A DNA stretch of 64,000 bases from Trichocoleus sp. FACHB-46 (GCF_014695385.1 NZ_JACJOD010000007.1:62001-126000); one strand, 5' to 3'; positions 10,525 to 20,288 are shown, counted from the stretch's first letter. The notes: generated from the sequence alone by a model not told the origin. Made by a program: numbers and translations.

Positions 10525-10943
10525 ATTTCTTGATTAAATTTCAACTTTCACTTGATTCTAGTTTTAACTCTTATTAAGAGCTGTATTTTCAAGTTTTTAT
10601 CGCAGCCTATTTCTTTAAAACAAATCTAAAAGAAACTATTTCTAATTTTTAGTATCGTGAAATTTTATCAATAATCTATAGTTTTTAGGCAGGAATGGGA
10701 TTTCTTAAAGAAGTCAAGCTTGACTGAATATTGCTTTGTGGTCAGTGAGCCATGAATTTAATGTCTTTTGTTTAAATTAAAAATTAAAAACAGTGTAAAT
10801 ACTGAGATTCACTGGAGTTTGTGAAATCTTTAAAAGTGCTCCGATGTGCAAAATATTAAGTAGTTGTTTTAGGCAAAGCGATCGCCAGAAAAATACAATA
10901 ATTTGTACTGCAATCATAAAAATGCTGAGCCATAGGAAATAAA
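10525..10943 (+). other. 419-bp AT-rich intergenic region before the receptor gene
   Basis: No convincing coding frame or hairpin with a T-run was seen. It probably holds the promoter of the chemoreceptor gene. The receptor's Shine-Dalgarno (AGGA, six bases before the ATG) is at its right end. Confidence 0.5.
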
Positions 10944-12356
10944 ATGCTGCACAACAACATGAAGTTGAGTCGAGTTGTACCCATTGGATTTGGGACTATT
11001 TTTGCCCTGATGATTGGTGTTGGTTTGGCCTCAAAGCTAAGTATGCAGGTCTTGGCTAACTCAATGGCATCGGTTAACCGCACCTATCAAATTAAAGGAA
11101 GTCTTCAAGAGCTAGAAAAGTCTTTGATTAATGCTGAGACCGGCCAACGTGGATTCATTTTTACAGGCAAAGAAGAGTTTCTAGAACCCTATAACGCAGC
11201 GACGACCAGCCTTCCGACTGATATTAGTCAGTTGAGAAGTAAACTTAGCAATGAAGAGCAAAAGCGATCGCTGGTTGAGGTCGAAAGATTAACCCAGCAA
11301 AAATTAGATGAGCTGGCCCAAACCATTGCACTCAAGCGCCAAGGCAAAGAACAGGAACTCAGAGCTTTAGTTTTGTCTGGCCTAGGCAAAACCGTGATGG
11401 ACAACATTCGCCGCGAGCTTAACAAGATGCAATCCGTCGAGGATGACCTATTGGTCCAGCGGCGGGCAGCAGCCACACAAGCTGAGCAACTTGCCTCTTT
11501 GATCTCCCTAGGGGGAACTTTAGTGGCAATTATTTTAGGCTCCTCAGTAGCGATTTTTATTGCGCGGCGGGTAGTCCAGCCGATTAATCAAGTTGCAACC
11601 GCGATCGCTAGCTCTGCTTCAGAAATTGCGGCAGCCGTTGAGCAGCAGGAGCACACGGCTACCCAGCAAGCCGCAGCCGTCAGCGAAACCACAACCACAA
11701 TGGATGAGTTGAGTGCTTCTTCCCGGCAGTCAGCTCAGCAAGCTGAAGCAGCAGCAAACAGTGCCCAACAAGCGCTTATTTTGGTTGATGGCAATGGTTT
11801 AGGTGGGCGGCAGGGAGGAGAGCATAATTCTAGCCTGCGCGACAAAGTAGGACAGATTGCTGAGCAAATTCTGCGCTTAAGTGAACAAACAAATCAGATT
11901 GGCAGCATCTCCAGCTTGGTTAGCGATCTAGCCAACCAAACTAATATGTTGGCCTTGAATGCGGCTGTAGAAGCAGCTAGGGCGGGAGAACATGGCAGAG
12001 GTTTCGCTGTAGTCGCTGCCGAAATTCGCAAGCTGGCTGATCAAAGTCGTAAGTCAGCAGAACGAATTAGTTCGCTTGTTTCTGATGTTCAAAATGCAAC
12101 GAACTCTACCGTAATGGTGGCCGATGAAGGCACAAAAACTGTGGAGGGAATTGTGACGGCGATGAACAATATCACTGTCAATAACCAACAGATTTCGCTG
12201 ACTGCAAAACAACAGGCGATCGCGATTGAGCAAGTTGTAGATGCAATGATTTCTCTCAATCAGAGAGCCCTAGAAACAGCGAGCGGTATTAGTCAAACCA
12301 AGGCCAGTACGCAAAAACTGAACGAAGCTGCCTACGACTTAAAGGTAGTGGTGTAG
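10944..12356 (+). CDS. methyl-accepting chemotaxis protein with CHASE3-like sensor domain
   Basis: A 470-residue membrane chemoreceptor. A first membrane helix (about 12-34, [16 protein letters not shown]) precedes an extracytoplasmic helical domain with the CHASE3 hallmark [21 protein letters not shown] second membrane helix (about 183-206) runs into a HAMP-like start ([15 protein letters not shown]). The C-terminal signalling domain contains the conserved hairpin [20 protein letters not shown] followed by [18 protein letters not shown]. The ATG at 10944 has AGGA six bases upstream. The cluster's CheR and CheB are likely its methylation enzymes. The tip and methylation helices look standard; no C-terminal tethering pentapeptide is present. 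Confidence 0.95.
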   Translation: MLHNNMKLSRVVPIGFGTIFALMIGVGLASKLSMQVLANSMASVNRTYQIKGSLQELEKSLINAETGQRGFIFTGKEEFLEPYNAATTSLPTDISQLRSKLSNEEQKRSLVEVERLTQQKLDELAQTIALKRQGKEQELRALVLSGLGKTVMDNIRRELNKMQSVEDDLLVQRRAAATQAEQLASLISLGGTLVAIILGSSVAIFIARRVVQPINQVATAIASSASEIAAAVEQQEHTATQQAAAVSETTTTMDELSASSRQSAQQAEAAANSAQQALILVDGNGLGGRQGGEHNSSLRDKVGQIAEQILRLSEQTNQIGSISSLVSDLANQTNMLALNAAVEAARAGEHGRGFAVVAAEIRKLADQSRKSAERISSLVSDVQNATNSTVMVADEGTKTVEGIVTAMNNITVNNQQISLTAKQQAIAIEQVVDAMISLNQRALETASGISQTKASTQKLNEAAYDLKVVV

Positions 12357-12497
12357 TGAATTCATTTAAATGGAATTTATTTCATGTTTGAAGGTATGAC
12401 CCTGCGAATTAAGCTCATTGGTGCATTTCTTTTTAATGAAGCAGCGTCGCATTGGAAGAATTTAATCTAGATATTTCAAGTAGGTTGACCCCTGATT

Positions 12498-15086
12498 ATG
12501 ATGATCGACGACGATGAACTCCGGAGTATCTTTAAAACTGCCAGCGAAGAACATTTACAGCACCTCGAAGCAGGCTTACTGTATTTGGAGGAACATCCGA
12601 GCGATCGCACTAGATTAGAAGATTTACTGCGAGAAGCGCACAGCCTGAAGGGTGATGCCAACATGCTAGGAGTCAGAGATGTCGGCACCTTGGCGCACCA
12701 GATTGAGGATGTTCTAGGAACGGTTAAGCGTGGCAACATCAGGCTAGCGGCAGTGAGCGATCGCCTCTACTACGGCTTAGACGCAATCCGTAAATTAGTG
12801 CATGAATCAGTCACAGGAGAACCTGCTGACATTAATGCTTTCCACGTCCTCGCTCATTTAATGGGAGCACCGGAATCAGATTCTTCGTCCTCAGCCGTCT
12901 CTGCTGATCAGTCTGCAAGTACCACATTTTCCTTACCTACCGCCACAGATCTCCAGGGAATTTCCACTGATACATCTTTAGTAGCGAGCGACAGCGCTAG
13001 TGATACCGCTGAAGTACTAAACGGCCACCTGATACAGCCTGTTGATGCAGAAACCCCAGTAGATGCTGATACTGCTGATTCAGCCACAACGATTCCCTTG
13101 ATTGCGGCTGAGGGATTACCTCACGAGGGCAGCCATGTGGTTATCGGCGAATTTGTGACTGCTGAGCTGGGAGAAAACAGCGGAGACAACGGTTATCATC
13201 TTCTCTCAACTCAAGAACCTCCGACTCTCAACTCCACAGCAACTCCTGCGGCCCTTCCTCAAACTCCAGGGACAAATTTGCCAGCGGCTCCAGCGATCGC
13301 GGATGCTAACAATTCAGGTGGCTACAAGATTGAAACAATTCGAGTTGAGACGCAAAAACTCGATGCTTTGATGATCCAGACAGGTGAGCTAACCGTGACT
13401 AAAATCCGGGTGGCTCATCGCTTAAGTGAGATTGAAGCGATCGCGAGTTTGTGGGAAGAATGGAGTCGCGATACCTTTGTCAATCGGTTTGTCTTCAGTT
13501 CTAGCGATCGCCCCGCCACCCAGAGAGACCTCAAACAACTGCAAACGTTTTACCAACGGACAGAAGAACGTCTAGATCGGCTTGGATTGCTCATTAATCG
13601 CTTAAAAAGTGATGCCTACGAGGATAATGCTCGCCTAGATATTGTGGCCAGCGAACTAGAAGAAGGCGTTCGGACTCTGCGCCTCTTGCCACTATCCACG
13701 ATTTTTCAATTGCTGCCGCGCATCGTGCGAGACTTAGCCAAGCAACAAGGCAAAGAAGTCAATTTGATCATTGAGGGTGGAGAAACCCGGGCTGATAAGC
13801 GGATACTAGAGGAGATGAAAGACCCCTTGATGCACATGGTTCGCAACGCCATTGATCATGGTCTAGAATCTCCCACAGAACGAGAAAAATTAGGCAAGTC
13901 TCGGCAGGCTACGATTCGCCTCAAGGGCTACCAAACCGCCACCAATATCGTCATTGAAATCAGTGATGATGGTCGGGGTTTAGATGTTGAGAGTATTAGG
14001 CAGACAGCCCTCAAGCGAGAGGTAATTCGAGAAGCAGATTTGGCCATTATGACTCCCAGCCAAATTCAAGCACTCATCTTTTCGCCCGGATTTTCCACCC
14101 GAAACTTTGTTACCGAAATTTCTGGCCGAGGAGTTGGGCTAGATGTGGTCCGCACCAATGTCGAGCGCCTCAAGGGTACCATTCAAGTAGAGTCGCAGTT
14201 GGGTCAAGGTTGCACCTTCCGCATCCAAATGGGCACAACCTTAGCGACAGCTCATGTGCTAATTGTAGAAGTGCAGGGGCGGCCTTATGCGATCCCCGTA
14301 GAAGCCGTGCATACGACTTTATTAGTGCAACCTCATGAGATTTTTGCCATCGAAGGGCGGGAAACCGTTATCCTGGCAGACCAACCTGTGTCGATTGTGA
14401 AATTGGCGGATTTGCTAGAACTAAAATCAAGTCCACCGTCGCGTCCTACCCAGCCTGGTTTCAGCTCCAAGTTATTACCCTGTATCATCTTGAAGGTGGG
14501 CAGCGATCGCGTCGGGCTACTGGTAGAGGCTTTACTCGACGAACAAGATGTAGTGCTCAAACCCCAAAGCAAATTACTCAAGCGAGTCCGGAATGTGGCT
14601 GGAGCAACGATTTTAGGGACTGGCGAAGTTTGCATGGTGCTCCACCCCCAAGACCTGCTCAAGTCAGTGCGGCAGCGAGCTACCACTTTGGTTCCCAAGG
14701 CCTTTGCAGAAGTGCAAGCACCCAAACAAGTAGTCCTGCTCGTAGAAGATTCGATCACCATTCGGACTCAAGAGAAGCGCATTTTGGAGAGTGCTGGTTA
14801 CGAAGTAGTGACAGCAGTGGATGGCTTAGATGGCTTCAACAAGCTGAGAAATCGTGAATTTGATGCTGTAATTTCCGATGTCCAAATGCCCAACTTGGAT
14901 GGTTTGGGGTTAACTGCTAAGATTCGTCAGCATAAAGAATATAGCGAGCTGCCAATTATTTTGGTCACGTCTTTAGCAACCGATGAGGATAAGCGCCGAG
15001 GAGCAGAAGCGGGAGCCAACGCCTACATTACAAAAGGTACTTTTGACCAGAAGGTGTTACTAGACACCTTAAGGAGACTTGTTTAG
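12498..15086 (+). CDS. cheA: CheA hybrid histidine kinase with C-terminal receiver
   Basis: An 862-residue CheA. The N-terminal Hpt domain has LLREAHSLKGDANMLG, with the phospho-accepting His at residue 48. A long acidic, Ser/Thr-rich linker (about 125-270) stands where the P2 domain would be. P3/P4 follow, with ATP-site motifs HMVRNAIDHGLESPTE, SDDGRGLDV and GRGVGLDVVRTN. Next come a CheW-like P5 domain and a receiver domain at the end (VLLVEDSITIRTQ, AVISDVQMPNLDGLG, YITKGTF). It is followed at once by cheB, whose ATG abuts its stop codon. The fused receiver may act as phosphate sink or output, since no rightward stand-alone CheY lies in this cluster. Confidence 0.96.
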   Translation: MMIDDDELRSIFKTASEEHLQHLEAGLLYLEEHPSDRTRLEDLLREAHSLKGDANMLGVRDVGTLAHQIEDVLGTVKRGNIRLAAVSDRLYYGLDAIRKLVHESVTGEPADINAFHVLAHLMGAPESDSSSSAVSADQSASTTFSLPTATDLQGISTDTSLVASDSASDTAEVLNGHLIQPVDAETPVDADTADSATTIPLIAAEGLPHEGSHVVIGEFVTAELGENSGDNGYHLLSTQEPPTLNSTATPAALPQTPGTNLPAAPAIADANNSGGYKIETIRVETQKLDALMIQTGELTVTKIRVAHRLSEIEAIASLWEEWSRDTFVNRFVFSSSDRPATQRDLKQLQTFYQRTEERLDRLGLLINRLKSDAYEDNARLDIVASELEEGVRTLRLLPLSTIFQLLPRIVRDLAKQQGKEVNLIIEGGETRADKRILEEMKDPLMHMVRNAIDHGLESPTEREKLGKSRQATIRLKGYQTATNIVIEISDDGRGLDVESIRQTALKREVIREADLAIMTPSQIQALIFSPGFSTRNFVTEISGRGVGLDVVRTNVERLKGTIQVESQLGQGCTFRIQMGTTLATAHVLIVEVQGRPYAIPVEAVHTTLLVQPHEIFAIEGRETVILADQPVSIVKLADLLELKSSPPSRPTQPGFSSKLLPCIILKVGSDRVGLLVEALLDEQDVVLKPQSKLLKRVRNVAGATILGTGEVCMVLHPQDLLKSVRQRATTLVPKAFAEVQAPKQVVLLVEDSITIRTQEKRILESAGYEVVTAVDGLDGFNKLRNREFDAVISDVQMPNLDGLGLTAKIRQHKEYSELPIILVTSLATDEDKRRGAEAGANAYITKGTFDQKVLLDTLRRLV

Positions 15087-16181
15087 ATGTCGTCTTTGCC
15101 AATTCGGGTTTTTCTGGTAGAAGATTCTCCAGTATCTCTGGTTATCCTGCAACGGATGCTTTCTTCTTCAACAGACATTCAAGTTGTTGGAACCGCCCGG
15201 AATGGTATTGAAGCTTTGCAACTGATTCCCCAAGTGGAACCGACCGTCATTTGCACAGATTTCTACATGCCAGGGATGGATGGGCTAGAGTTTACCAAGC
15301 AAATCATGGCAGAGTATCCTCGCCCCATCTTGGTAATTAGTGCCTCTGTCCAGCCTGACAACACGCATAATATCTTTCAGTTGCTAGAAGCGGGAGCGGT
15401 GGATGTTTTCCCAAAGCCCGGTGCAGGGTTGGCCACTGACTACGAGCTAGTCAAGCAGGAATTAATCACTAAGATTAGAGTCCTGTCTGGTGTGACTGTC
15501 TTTACAAAGCAGCGTCGCTTCCCGGTGACTCAGTCTCCATCTTCAGGAAGTATGCCCAGTGGCAACTATCCAACCTCTACAGGGTCGCGTATCGGGTTGA
15601 ATACAGGGCCAAAGCGAGTACTAGCCATTGGAGCATCCACAGGTGGACCCCAAGCACTGCAAGCAGTTTTGAAACCACTACCTGCCAGCTTGCCCTTCCC
15701 AGTCTTGTGTGTGCAGCATATCAGCGAAGGATTTTTGCAGGGATTAGTGAATTGGCTTAAGGCTGAATGTCGATTGCATGTCAAAATTGCTCAAGCGGGT
15801 GAAGTGCCGCTGGCAGGAACGGTATATTTTGCCCCGGAGCGATCGCATTTAGAACTCGATCGCCAAGGTAAGTTCCTTTGCTCAGTTTCGCCCTTGGTAG
15901 ATGGGCATCGCCCCTCGGTCACGGTGACCTTTAACTCTGTGGCTAAGTTTTATGGTAAGGCGGCAATCGGTACTCTGTTGACTGGAATGGGCCGAGACGG
16001 TGCTGAGGGCATGCGAGCGATCGCTGAAGCAGGCGGCCTCACCATTGCTCAAGATGAGAAAAGTAGCATCGTGTTTGGCATGCCGAAGGAAGCGATCGCG
16101 CTGGGGGCCGCACAGCACGTACTACCCGTCAATGACATCGCCAATTTTATTACTAGCAAAGTCTTGCCCAAAAAGTTGTAG
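15087..16181 (+). CDS. cheB: CheB protein-glutamate methylesterase
   Basis: A 364-residue response-regulator methylesterase that removes methyl groups from, and can deamidate, chemoreceptors. The receiver domain at 1-125 has FLVEDSPVSLVIL, the phospho-acceptor Asp in ICTDFYMPGMDGLEF, and the CheB-type VFPKPGAG. After a linker, the catalytic domain begins with VLAIGASTGGPQAL (nucleophilic Ser about 183), VLCVQHISEGF (catalytic His) and GTLLTGMGRDGAEGM (catalytic Asp). Its ATG directly follows the cheA stop codon, so the two are translationally coupled. All three catalytic residues are present. Confidence 0.97.
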   Translation: MSSLPIRVFLVEDSPVSLVILQRMLSSSTDIQVVGTARNGIEALQLIPQVEPTVICTDFYMPGMDGLEFTKQIMAEYPRPILVISASVQPDNTHNIFQLLEAGAVDVFPKPGAGLATDYELVKQELITKIRVLSGVTVFTKQRRFPVTQSPSSGSMPSGNYPTSTGSRIGLNTGPKRVLAIGASTGGPQALQAVLKPLPASLPFPVLCVQHISEGFLQGLVNWLKAECRLHVKIAQAGEVPLAGTVYFAPERSHLELDRQGKFLCSVSPLVDGHRPSVTVTFNSVAKFYGKAAIGTLLTGMGRDGAEGMRAIAEAGGLTIAQDEKSSIVFGMPKEAIALGAAQHVLPVNDIANFITSKVLPKKL

Positions 16182-16368
16182 TTGCCAAAAACCAAAAGCA
16201 AAAGTTTGTAGGAGCGGCTGAAATCGATACAGACCGTGATCTTACTCACTGCATAACCTGTCGAAATAGGTAATAAACAGAGAAAATATTTAAGTATGCT
16301 ATTTAACTAAGTGCGTTAACTAAGCAGGATTAGCTCAGTAACTTTCAGAGGAATCTGTACTCGTTTCC

Positions 16369-17157
16369 ATGACAGACCTATCGAAGCTTAAAATTCTGTT
16401 AGTAGAAGATAGTCCTGTCAGCCAGAGAGTCGTGGTTAGACAGCTTAAGAACCTAGGTTGCGAACCTGATGTAGCAACTAACGGTCAAGAAGCTTTGGCG
16501 CTCATGGCTCAGGCAAATTACACCATCGTCCTGTTAGATTGTCAGATGCCTGTCTTGGATGGCTACGCTACTGTGGCCGCAATCCGTCGCCTAGAAGGGC
16601 AAAATCGACAAGCCGTAGTGATTGCGATGACTGCCAATGATGTCCAGGGAGAGCAAGAAAAATGCCTTCATGCGGGCATGAACGACCTTCTCAACAAACC
16701 TTTTAACGAAGCTCAACTCGTTGACAAGTTAAAGCGTTGGAGTCACGCTTGGGTGTGTGACGCGATCGCGCCTCCAGAGACGGAGCCAGTTGCAGAAACG
16801 ACAGGGGTTGTGACGCCTGAATTAGCTACGAGAGTTGGCTTAGACCTCGATCGATTTCAACGCATCACTCGTGGCAACGGTGCATTTCAGCAACAAGTAC
16901 TACAGCTATTCCTGCAAGATACTCGGAAAAACATTTCTCTGGCCAAGGCAGCCGTACTGAATCAAGACTTGAAGACCCTAGAGCACAAAGCTCATCAAAT
17001 TAAAGGAGCTAGCGCTAATGTTGGGGTCAAAGTCATTCAAAACCTAGCTGAGCGCATGGAAAAGCAGATTCAACAAAGAAGTTGGGAAGAGATCACAACA
17101 GGCATTACTGAAATTGAGCAAGCCTTGAACGAGATTGACAGTCTGATTGCCGCTTAA
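16369..17157 (+). CDS. response regulator with receiver and Hpt domains
   Basis: A 262-residue protein. The receiver at about 5-125 has ILLVEDSPVSQRVVVRQL, the phospho-acceptor in VLLDCQMPVLDGYATV, and a typical hybrid-kinase-type end (LNKPFNEAQLVDKLKRW). The Hpt domain at about 160-255 has LEHKAHQIKGASANVGV, with an intact phospho-accepting His. Such REC-Hpt proteins pass phosphate between kinases and regulators. It follows cheB by 187 bp on the same strand. It could relay phosphate between the CheA-REC protein and the lone regulator encoded convergently at 17273-17677, which is inference from position. Confidence 0.93.
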   Translation: MTDLSKLKILLVEDSPVSQRVVVRQLKNLGCEPDVATNGQEALALMAQANYTIVLLDCQMPVLDGYATVAAIRRLEGQNRQAVVIAMTANDVQGEQEKCLHAGMNDLLNKPFNEAQLVDKLKRWSHAWVCDAIAPPETEPVAETTGVVTPELATRVGLDLDRFQRITRGNGAFQQQVLQLFLQDTRKNISLAKAAVLNQDLKTLEHKAHQIKGASANVGVKVIQNLAERMEKQIQQRSWEEITTGITEIEQALNEIDSLIAA

Positions 17158-17272
17158 CTTAGCTTGGTTCAGACCGATAAAATACTGGCTCGAAAATAAG
17201 TTCTCGCAAAATATAGGCTCTGGTCCTAGATATTCAAGCCAAAGTCTTCCAGAAATAGCCTTGCAGCCAACT

Positions 17273-17677
17273 TTAGTTGGAGCTGCCCGGAGCCTGAGCG
17301 CCAACAAATTTTTGGATTAACTGGCGCAATTGAGTGGCATCAAACGGCTTAGTCAAATATTCTGACGCGCCTGCGAGCCGCCCTTGAACTTTATCAAAAG
17401 CGCGATCGCGGGCCGTCAGCATAATGATGGGCAACGCCTCAAACTGAGGTAATTTACGCACGGTTCGGCAAAACTCTAGGCCATCAATGCCTGGCATAGA
17501 AACATCTAGAAGTAAGAGCGCTACCTTTTCGCGACCTAGAACTGACAAGGCATCTACAGCGCTATCGGAAACCAAAACCCGATAATCTACCGCCAAAACT
17601 CGCTTAATCAGTTCTTGCATGACAACGCTGTCATCTACGGCAAGAATCGTTGCTTGATAACCTAAGTCTGAGGACAT
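17273..17677 (-). CDS. single-domain response regulator (REC)
   Basis: A receiver-only protein of about 134 residues from the ATG at 17675-17677 (MSSDLGYQATILAVDDS), preceded by AGGA. A longer TTG-started frame exists but has no ribosome site. ILAVDDSVVMQEL gives the acidic pocket, LLLLDVSMPGIDGLEFCR the phospho-acceptor, and YLTKPFDATQLRQLIQKF the conserved Lys region. It converges on the REC-Hpt gene. It is much more like the regulator at 1544-1945 than like the other receivers here, so the two probably arose by duplication and bracket the chemosensory block. Confidence 0.93.
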   Translation of the reverse strand: MSSDLGYQATILAVDDSVVMQELIKRVLAVDYRVLVSDSAVDALSVLGREKVALLLLDVSMPGIDGLEFCRTVRKLPQFEALPIIMLTARDRAFDKVQGRLAGASEYLTKPFDATQLRQLIQKFVGAQAPGSSN

Positions 17678-17953
17678 ATTCCTATCTCTAGTCTGCTGAC
17701 GCAGTCTAAATGAACGCAATGGAGCGAGATAACCCAAGGAGGGAATGCAAACTGAAACTAGAAGCGATGGTTCGGTTGCATATCCTTATTGTCGCCTCCA
17801 ACCAATCGATTTAACCTCAGAGTGCCCAGTTTTCCCCACGGACCAACAAGAAACGCGATCGCGAAGGCGATGAAAACTTCGTGGCAGCGATGCTTCATCT
17901 GAGTTAGTCAAGCGGAAGTTTGAAAAAAAGTTAAGTTACTGGCTAGAAAGTGC

Positions 17954-17984
17954 TTGACAGACTATGGGATTTTGCTGCTATTAT
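17954..17984 (+). promoter_or_regulatory. sigma70-type promoter of tRNA-Gln
   Basis: TTGACA at 17954-17959 is a perfect -35 box, and TATTAT at 17979-17984 is a near-consensus -10, with a slightly long 19-base spacer. Transcription would start around 17991, about ten bases before the tRNA. Confidence 0.7.
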
Positions 17985-18001
17985 TGTCAATGTGAATCCA
18001 A

Positions 18002-18073
18002 TGGGGCGTCGCCAAGTGGTAAGGCAGCGGGTTTTGGTCTCGCCATTCCTAGGTTCGAATCCTAGCGCCCCAG
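18002..18073 (+). tRNA. tRNA-Gln (anticodon UUG)
   Basis: A 72-nt cloverleaf. The acceptor stem TGGGGCG (18002-18008) pairs with CGCCCCA (18066-18072), with discriminator G at 18073. The anticodon stem GCGGG/CTCGC encloses the loop TTTTGGT, giving anticodon TTG (reads CAA). The T arm CTAGGTTCGAATCCTAG contains the GTTCGAAT loop. The starting U and U1-A72 pair are typical of bacterial tRNA-Gln. The CCA end is not encoded. It has its own promoter immediately upstream. Confidence 0.98.
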
Positions 18074-18165
18074 TTGTTAAATCCAAATAATTATACTTTA
18101 TTCTAAGCAGTTTACTGCCATAGGTGAGATAGTTCTTACCTGAAGCGCAGTTTAGAATCAAAGTT

Positions 18166-18972
18166 ATGTCCCCAAGTGCACCAAAAGTCCTCGCCCTTGA
18201 CTTTGATGGAGTTCTTTGTGACGGGTTGCTGGAATATTTTCAGACCGCATGGCGAACTTACTGTCACCTTTGGAATAGCCCTCATGCTGTAGCCAATCCA
18301 GAAGCTAGTCAAGAAGTGGCCGAGCTGTTTTACCAACTCCGTCCAGTGGTGGAAACAGGTTGGGAAATGCCAGTTCTAATCCAAGCGATATTGCTAGAGA
18401 TTCCGACTGCTAAAATTTTTCAAGATTGGCCTGCGATCGCCCAAGAAATCCTACTTGAAAGTAACTTACAGGCCATAGAAGTTGCTGCTGCTCTCGATCA
18501 AGGGCGCGATCAATGGATTGCTACCGATTTGAGTAGCTGGTTAGCTCTACATCGCTTTTATCCTGGAGTGATTGCTCGACTTCAGCAATTCTTGGCTGCG
18601 TCAGGGCAACCTGTGATTGTGACTACGAAGGAAGGACGGTTTGTTGAGCAACTGTTGCAGCAGCAAGGCATTGAGCTAGCTCCTAACCAAATTTTTGGCA
18701 AAGAAGTGCAGCGACCCAAACACCAAATTTTACGAGAGTTGCTGGCGACCCCTGAATATCACCTCACAAATGCTGCTGAGCTGTGGTTTATTGAAGACCG
18801 CTTAAAAACCTTACAATCGGTACAAAAGCAGCCTGATTTAACAGAAGTCCAGCTTTACTTAGCAGATTGGGGTTATAACACCGCCACAGACCGCAGCCTA
18901 GCTGCTCAAACCTCTCGGATTCAACTGCTCTCCCTCGCTCAATTTAGCCAAGAGTTTGCTGCTTGGCCCTAG
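18166..18972 (+). CDS. HAD-superfamily hydrolase-like protein
   Basis: A 268-residue soluble protein. VLALDFDGVLCDGLLEYFQT near the N-terminus is the HAD motif I (D-x-D, nucleophile and acid/base). PVIVTTKEGRFVEQLLQQQG resembles motif II (T/S), and LWFIEDRLKTLQSV carries the acidic ED of motif IV. A helical cap region of about 90 residues lies between motif I and the middle. It is probably a phosphatase, but the substrate is not indicated. It ends 10 bp before the NurA-domain gene, so the two are likely co-transcribed. A nucleotide- or DNA-end-related role is only a guess from that neighbour. Confidence 0.85.
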   Translation: MSPSAPKVLALDFDGVLCDGLLEYFQTAWRTYCHLWNSPHAVANPEASQEVAELFYQLRPVVETGWEMPVLIQAILLEIPTAKIFQDWPAIAQEILLESNLQAIEVAAALDQGRDQWIATDLSSWLALHRFYPGVIARLQQFLAASGQPVIVTTKEGRFVEQLLQQQGIELAPNQIFGKEVQRPKHQILRELLATPEYHLTNAAELWFIEDRLKTLQSVQKQPDLTEVQLYLADWGYNTATDRSLAAQTSRIQLLSLAQFSQEFAAWP

Positions 18973-18982
18973 GAATTGCCCC

Positions 18983-20197
18983 ATGCTTGATCTGACTAAA
19001 CTAGCGCAGCAGATGCAGGGAATTAGCCAGCACTTAGCGGACGAAGCAACTGCTTCGCGGCAGCGCTTGGAACTAGCCCAAAAATTACTAACCCAAGCTC
19101 AATCTCGGCAAGCAGAACTCGTCTTGCAACGACAAACCTGGAGCGATCGCTTGGGCTTTGCAGCAGCGGAACCTGTAGAACCACTCACCACAAGAGTCAA
19201 TTTGGGAGTCGCTCCGGCTATTCATACCGCGATCGCCACCGATGGATCGCAAATTGCTCCCAGCCACCATGAGATTGCTTACTGCTACTTGATTAATGTC
19301 GGGCGAGTCGTGCTGCATTACGGACAAAGTTTGCATCCTTTGTTGGATAGCTTGCCAGAAGTGTTCTACCGTCCTGAAGACCTTTACGTTTCCCGTCAAT
19401 GGGGAATTCGCACTGAGGAATGGATGGGGCATCGCCGTACCGTTTCAGAAGCAACGGTATTGGCAGATTTGGCGTGTCAGGTAAAGCATGAAGTAGGAAG
19501 CAAGCAAGATGAAAGACAGGCGGCAGAACAAGTTCCCCTACTGGCGATGGTAGATGGTTCGCTAATTTATTGGTTTCTGGAAGCGCTACCGAATGAAGCT
19601 CGCGATCGCTTGTTGCCAGAGATTTTACAGGCTTGGGAGCAACTGCGATTAGCCAAAATTCCTCTCATTGGTTATCTCAGTGCTTCTCGGAGTGGTGAAG
19701 CCCTCAACTTCTTGCGCTTACAAACCTGTCCTCACCCTGCCCCCGACTGCGCCACGTACTGCCCTGGCCAAAGCGATCGCGCTCCTTGCCATGTGTTTGA
19801 CCCGCTACGAGATATTGCGCTGTGGTCCGCATTTCTCGAACCAGGACAACGTAGCCCACTTTGGCGCAGTTCGGCTCGGATTTTAGATCTGTATGGTCCT
19901 CATAACATCTACTTTTGCTATGTCCACGTGGGCACTGAAATTGCCAGAGTAGAATTTCCTGCTTGGGTGGCGGAAGATACTACTTTGTTAGAGATGGCCC
20001 TCAGCTTAACGCTGGCTCAAGTGCAGAAGGGCTACGGGTATCCAGTCGTGTTGGCGGAGGCACATAACCAAGCGGTGGTCCGGGGTGGCGATCGCTCTCG
20101 CTTTTTTGCCCTTTTAGAGCAGCAAATGATTCGAGCGGGGCTACGAAATATTGGTACGTCTTACAAAGAAGCGCGCAAACGGGGCAGTATCGCCTAA
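18983..20197 (+). CDS. NurA-domain nuclease-like protein
   Basis: A 404-residue protein from the ATG at 18983, which has AGGA eight bases upstream; a TTG frame start at 18956 is less likely. The NurA-domain signature is visible: IATDGSQIAPSHHEIAYCYL (catalytic Asp), LLAMVDGSLIYWFLEALP (second DGS with Asp), and LIGYLSASRSGEALNFLRL. A Cys-rich insertion (TCPHPAPDCATYCP) and a C-terminal GYPVVLAEAHNQAVVRGGD block follow. NurA enzymes are 5'-3' DNA nucleases, best known from archaeal end resection with HerA; bacterial NurA-domain proteins are poorly characterised. No HerA-type ATPase is visible in this window. It sits convergent to xseBA and close to recA, consistent with DNA repair. Confidence 0.85.
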   Translation: MLDLTKLAQQMQGISQHLADEATASRQRLELAQKLLTQAQSRQAELVLQRQTWSDRLGFAAAEPVEPLTTRVNLGVAPAIHTAIATDGSQIAPSHHEIAYCYLINVGRVVLHYGQSLHPLLDSLPEVFYRPEDLYVSRQWGIRTEEWMGHRRTVSEATVLADLACQVKHEVGSKQDERQAAEQVPLLAMVDGSLIYWFLEALPNEARDRLLPEILQAWEQLRLAKIPLIGYLSASRSGEALNFLRLQTCPHPAPDCATYCPGQSDRAPCHVFDPLRDIALWSAFLEPGQRSPLWRSSARILDLYGPHNIYFCYVHVGTEIARVEFPAWVAEDTTLLEMALSLTLAQVQKGYGYPVVLAEAHNQAVVRGGDRSRFFALLEQQMIRAGLRNIGTSYKEARKRGSIA

Positions 20198-20204
20198 AGA
20201 GCCA

Positions 20205-20280
20205 CGCTATTTATAGCGACGAGAAAAAACAGCGATCCCTGCAACAGAAGTTAGCTACTGGAGGAGTTAGCTACCAGTAG
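20205..20280 (+). terminator. two hairpins between the convergent NurA and xseB genes
   Basis: CGCTAT at 20205-20210 pairs with ATAGCG at 20213-20218 around a two-base loop. CTACTGG at 20255-20261 pairs with CCAGTAG at 20274-20280. Neither is followed by a clear T-run on either strand, so termination is plausible from the convergent position but not certain. Confidence 0.4.
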
Positions 20281-20288
20281 GGCGAGTC

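Noticed and set aside
11790-11860. Possible compensated frameshift in the chemoreceptor ([13 protein letters not shown] stretch)
   Set aside because: The segment is unusual, but the length matches the family and the frame is open and normal on both sides; sequence drift is enough.
14333-14761. 142-codon leftward frame inside cheA
   Set aside because: Antisense to conserved CheA domains, Ser/Thr/Arg-rich and featureless.
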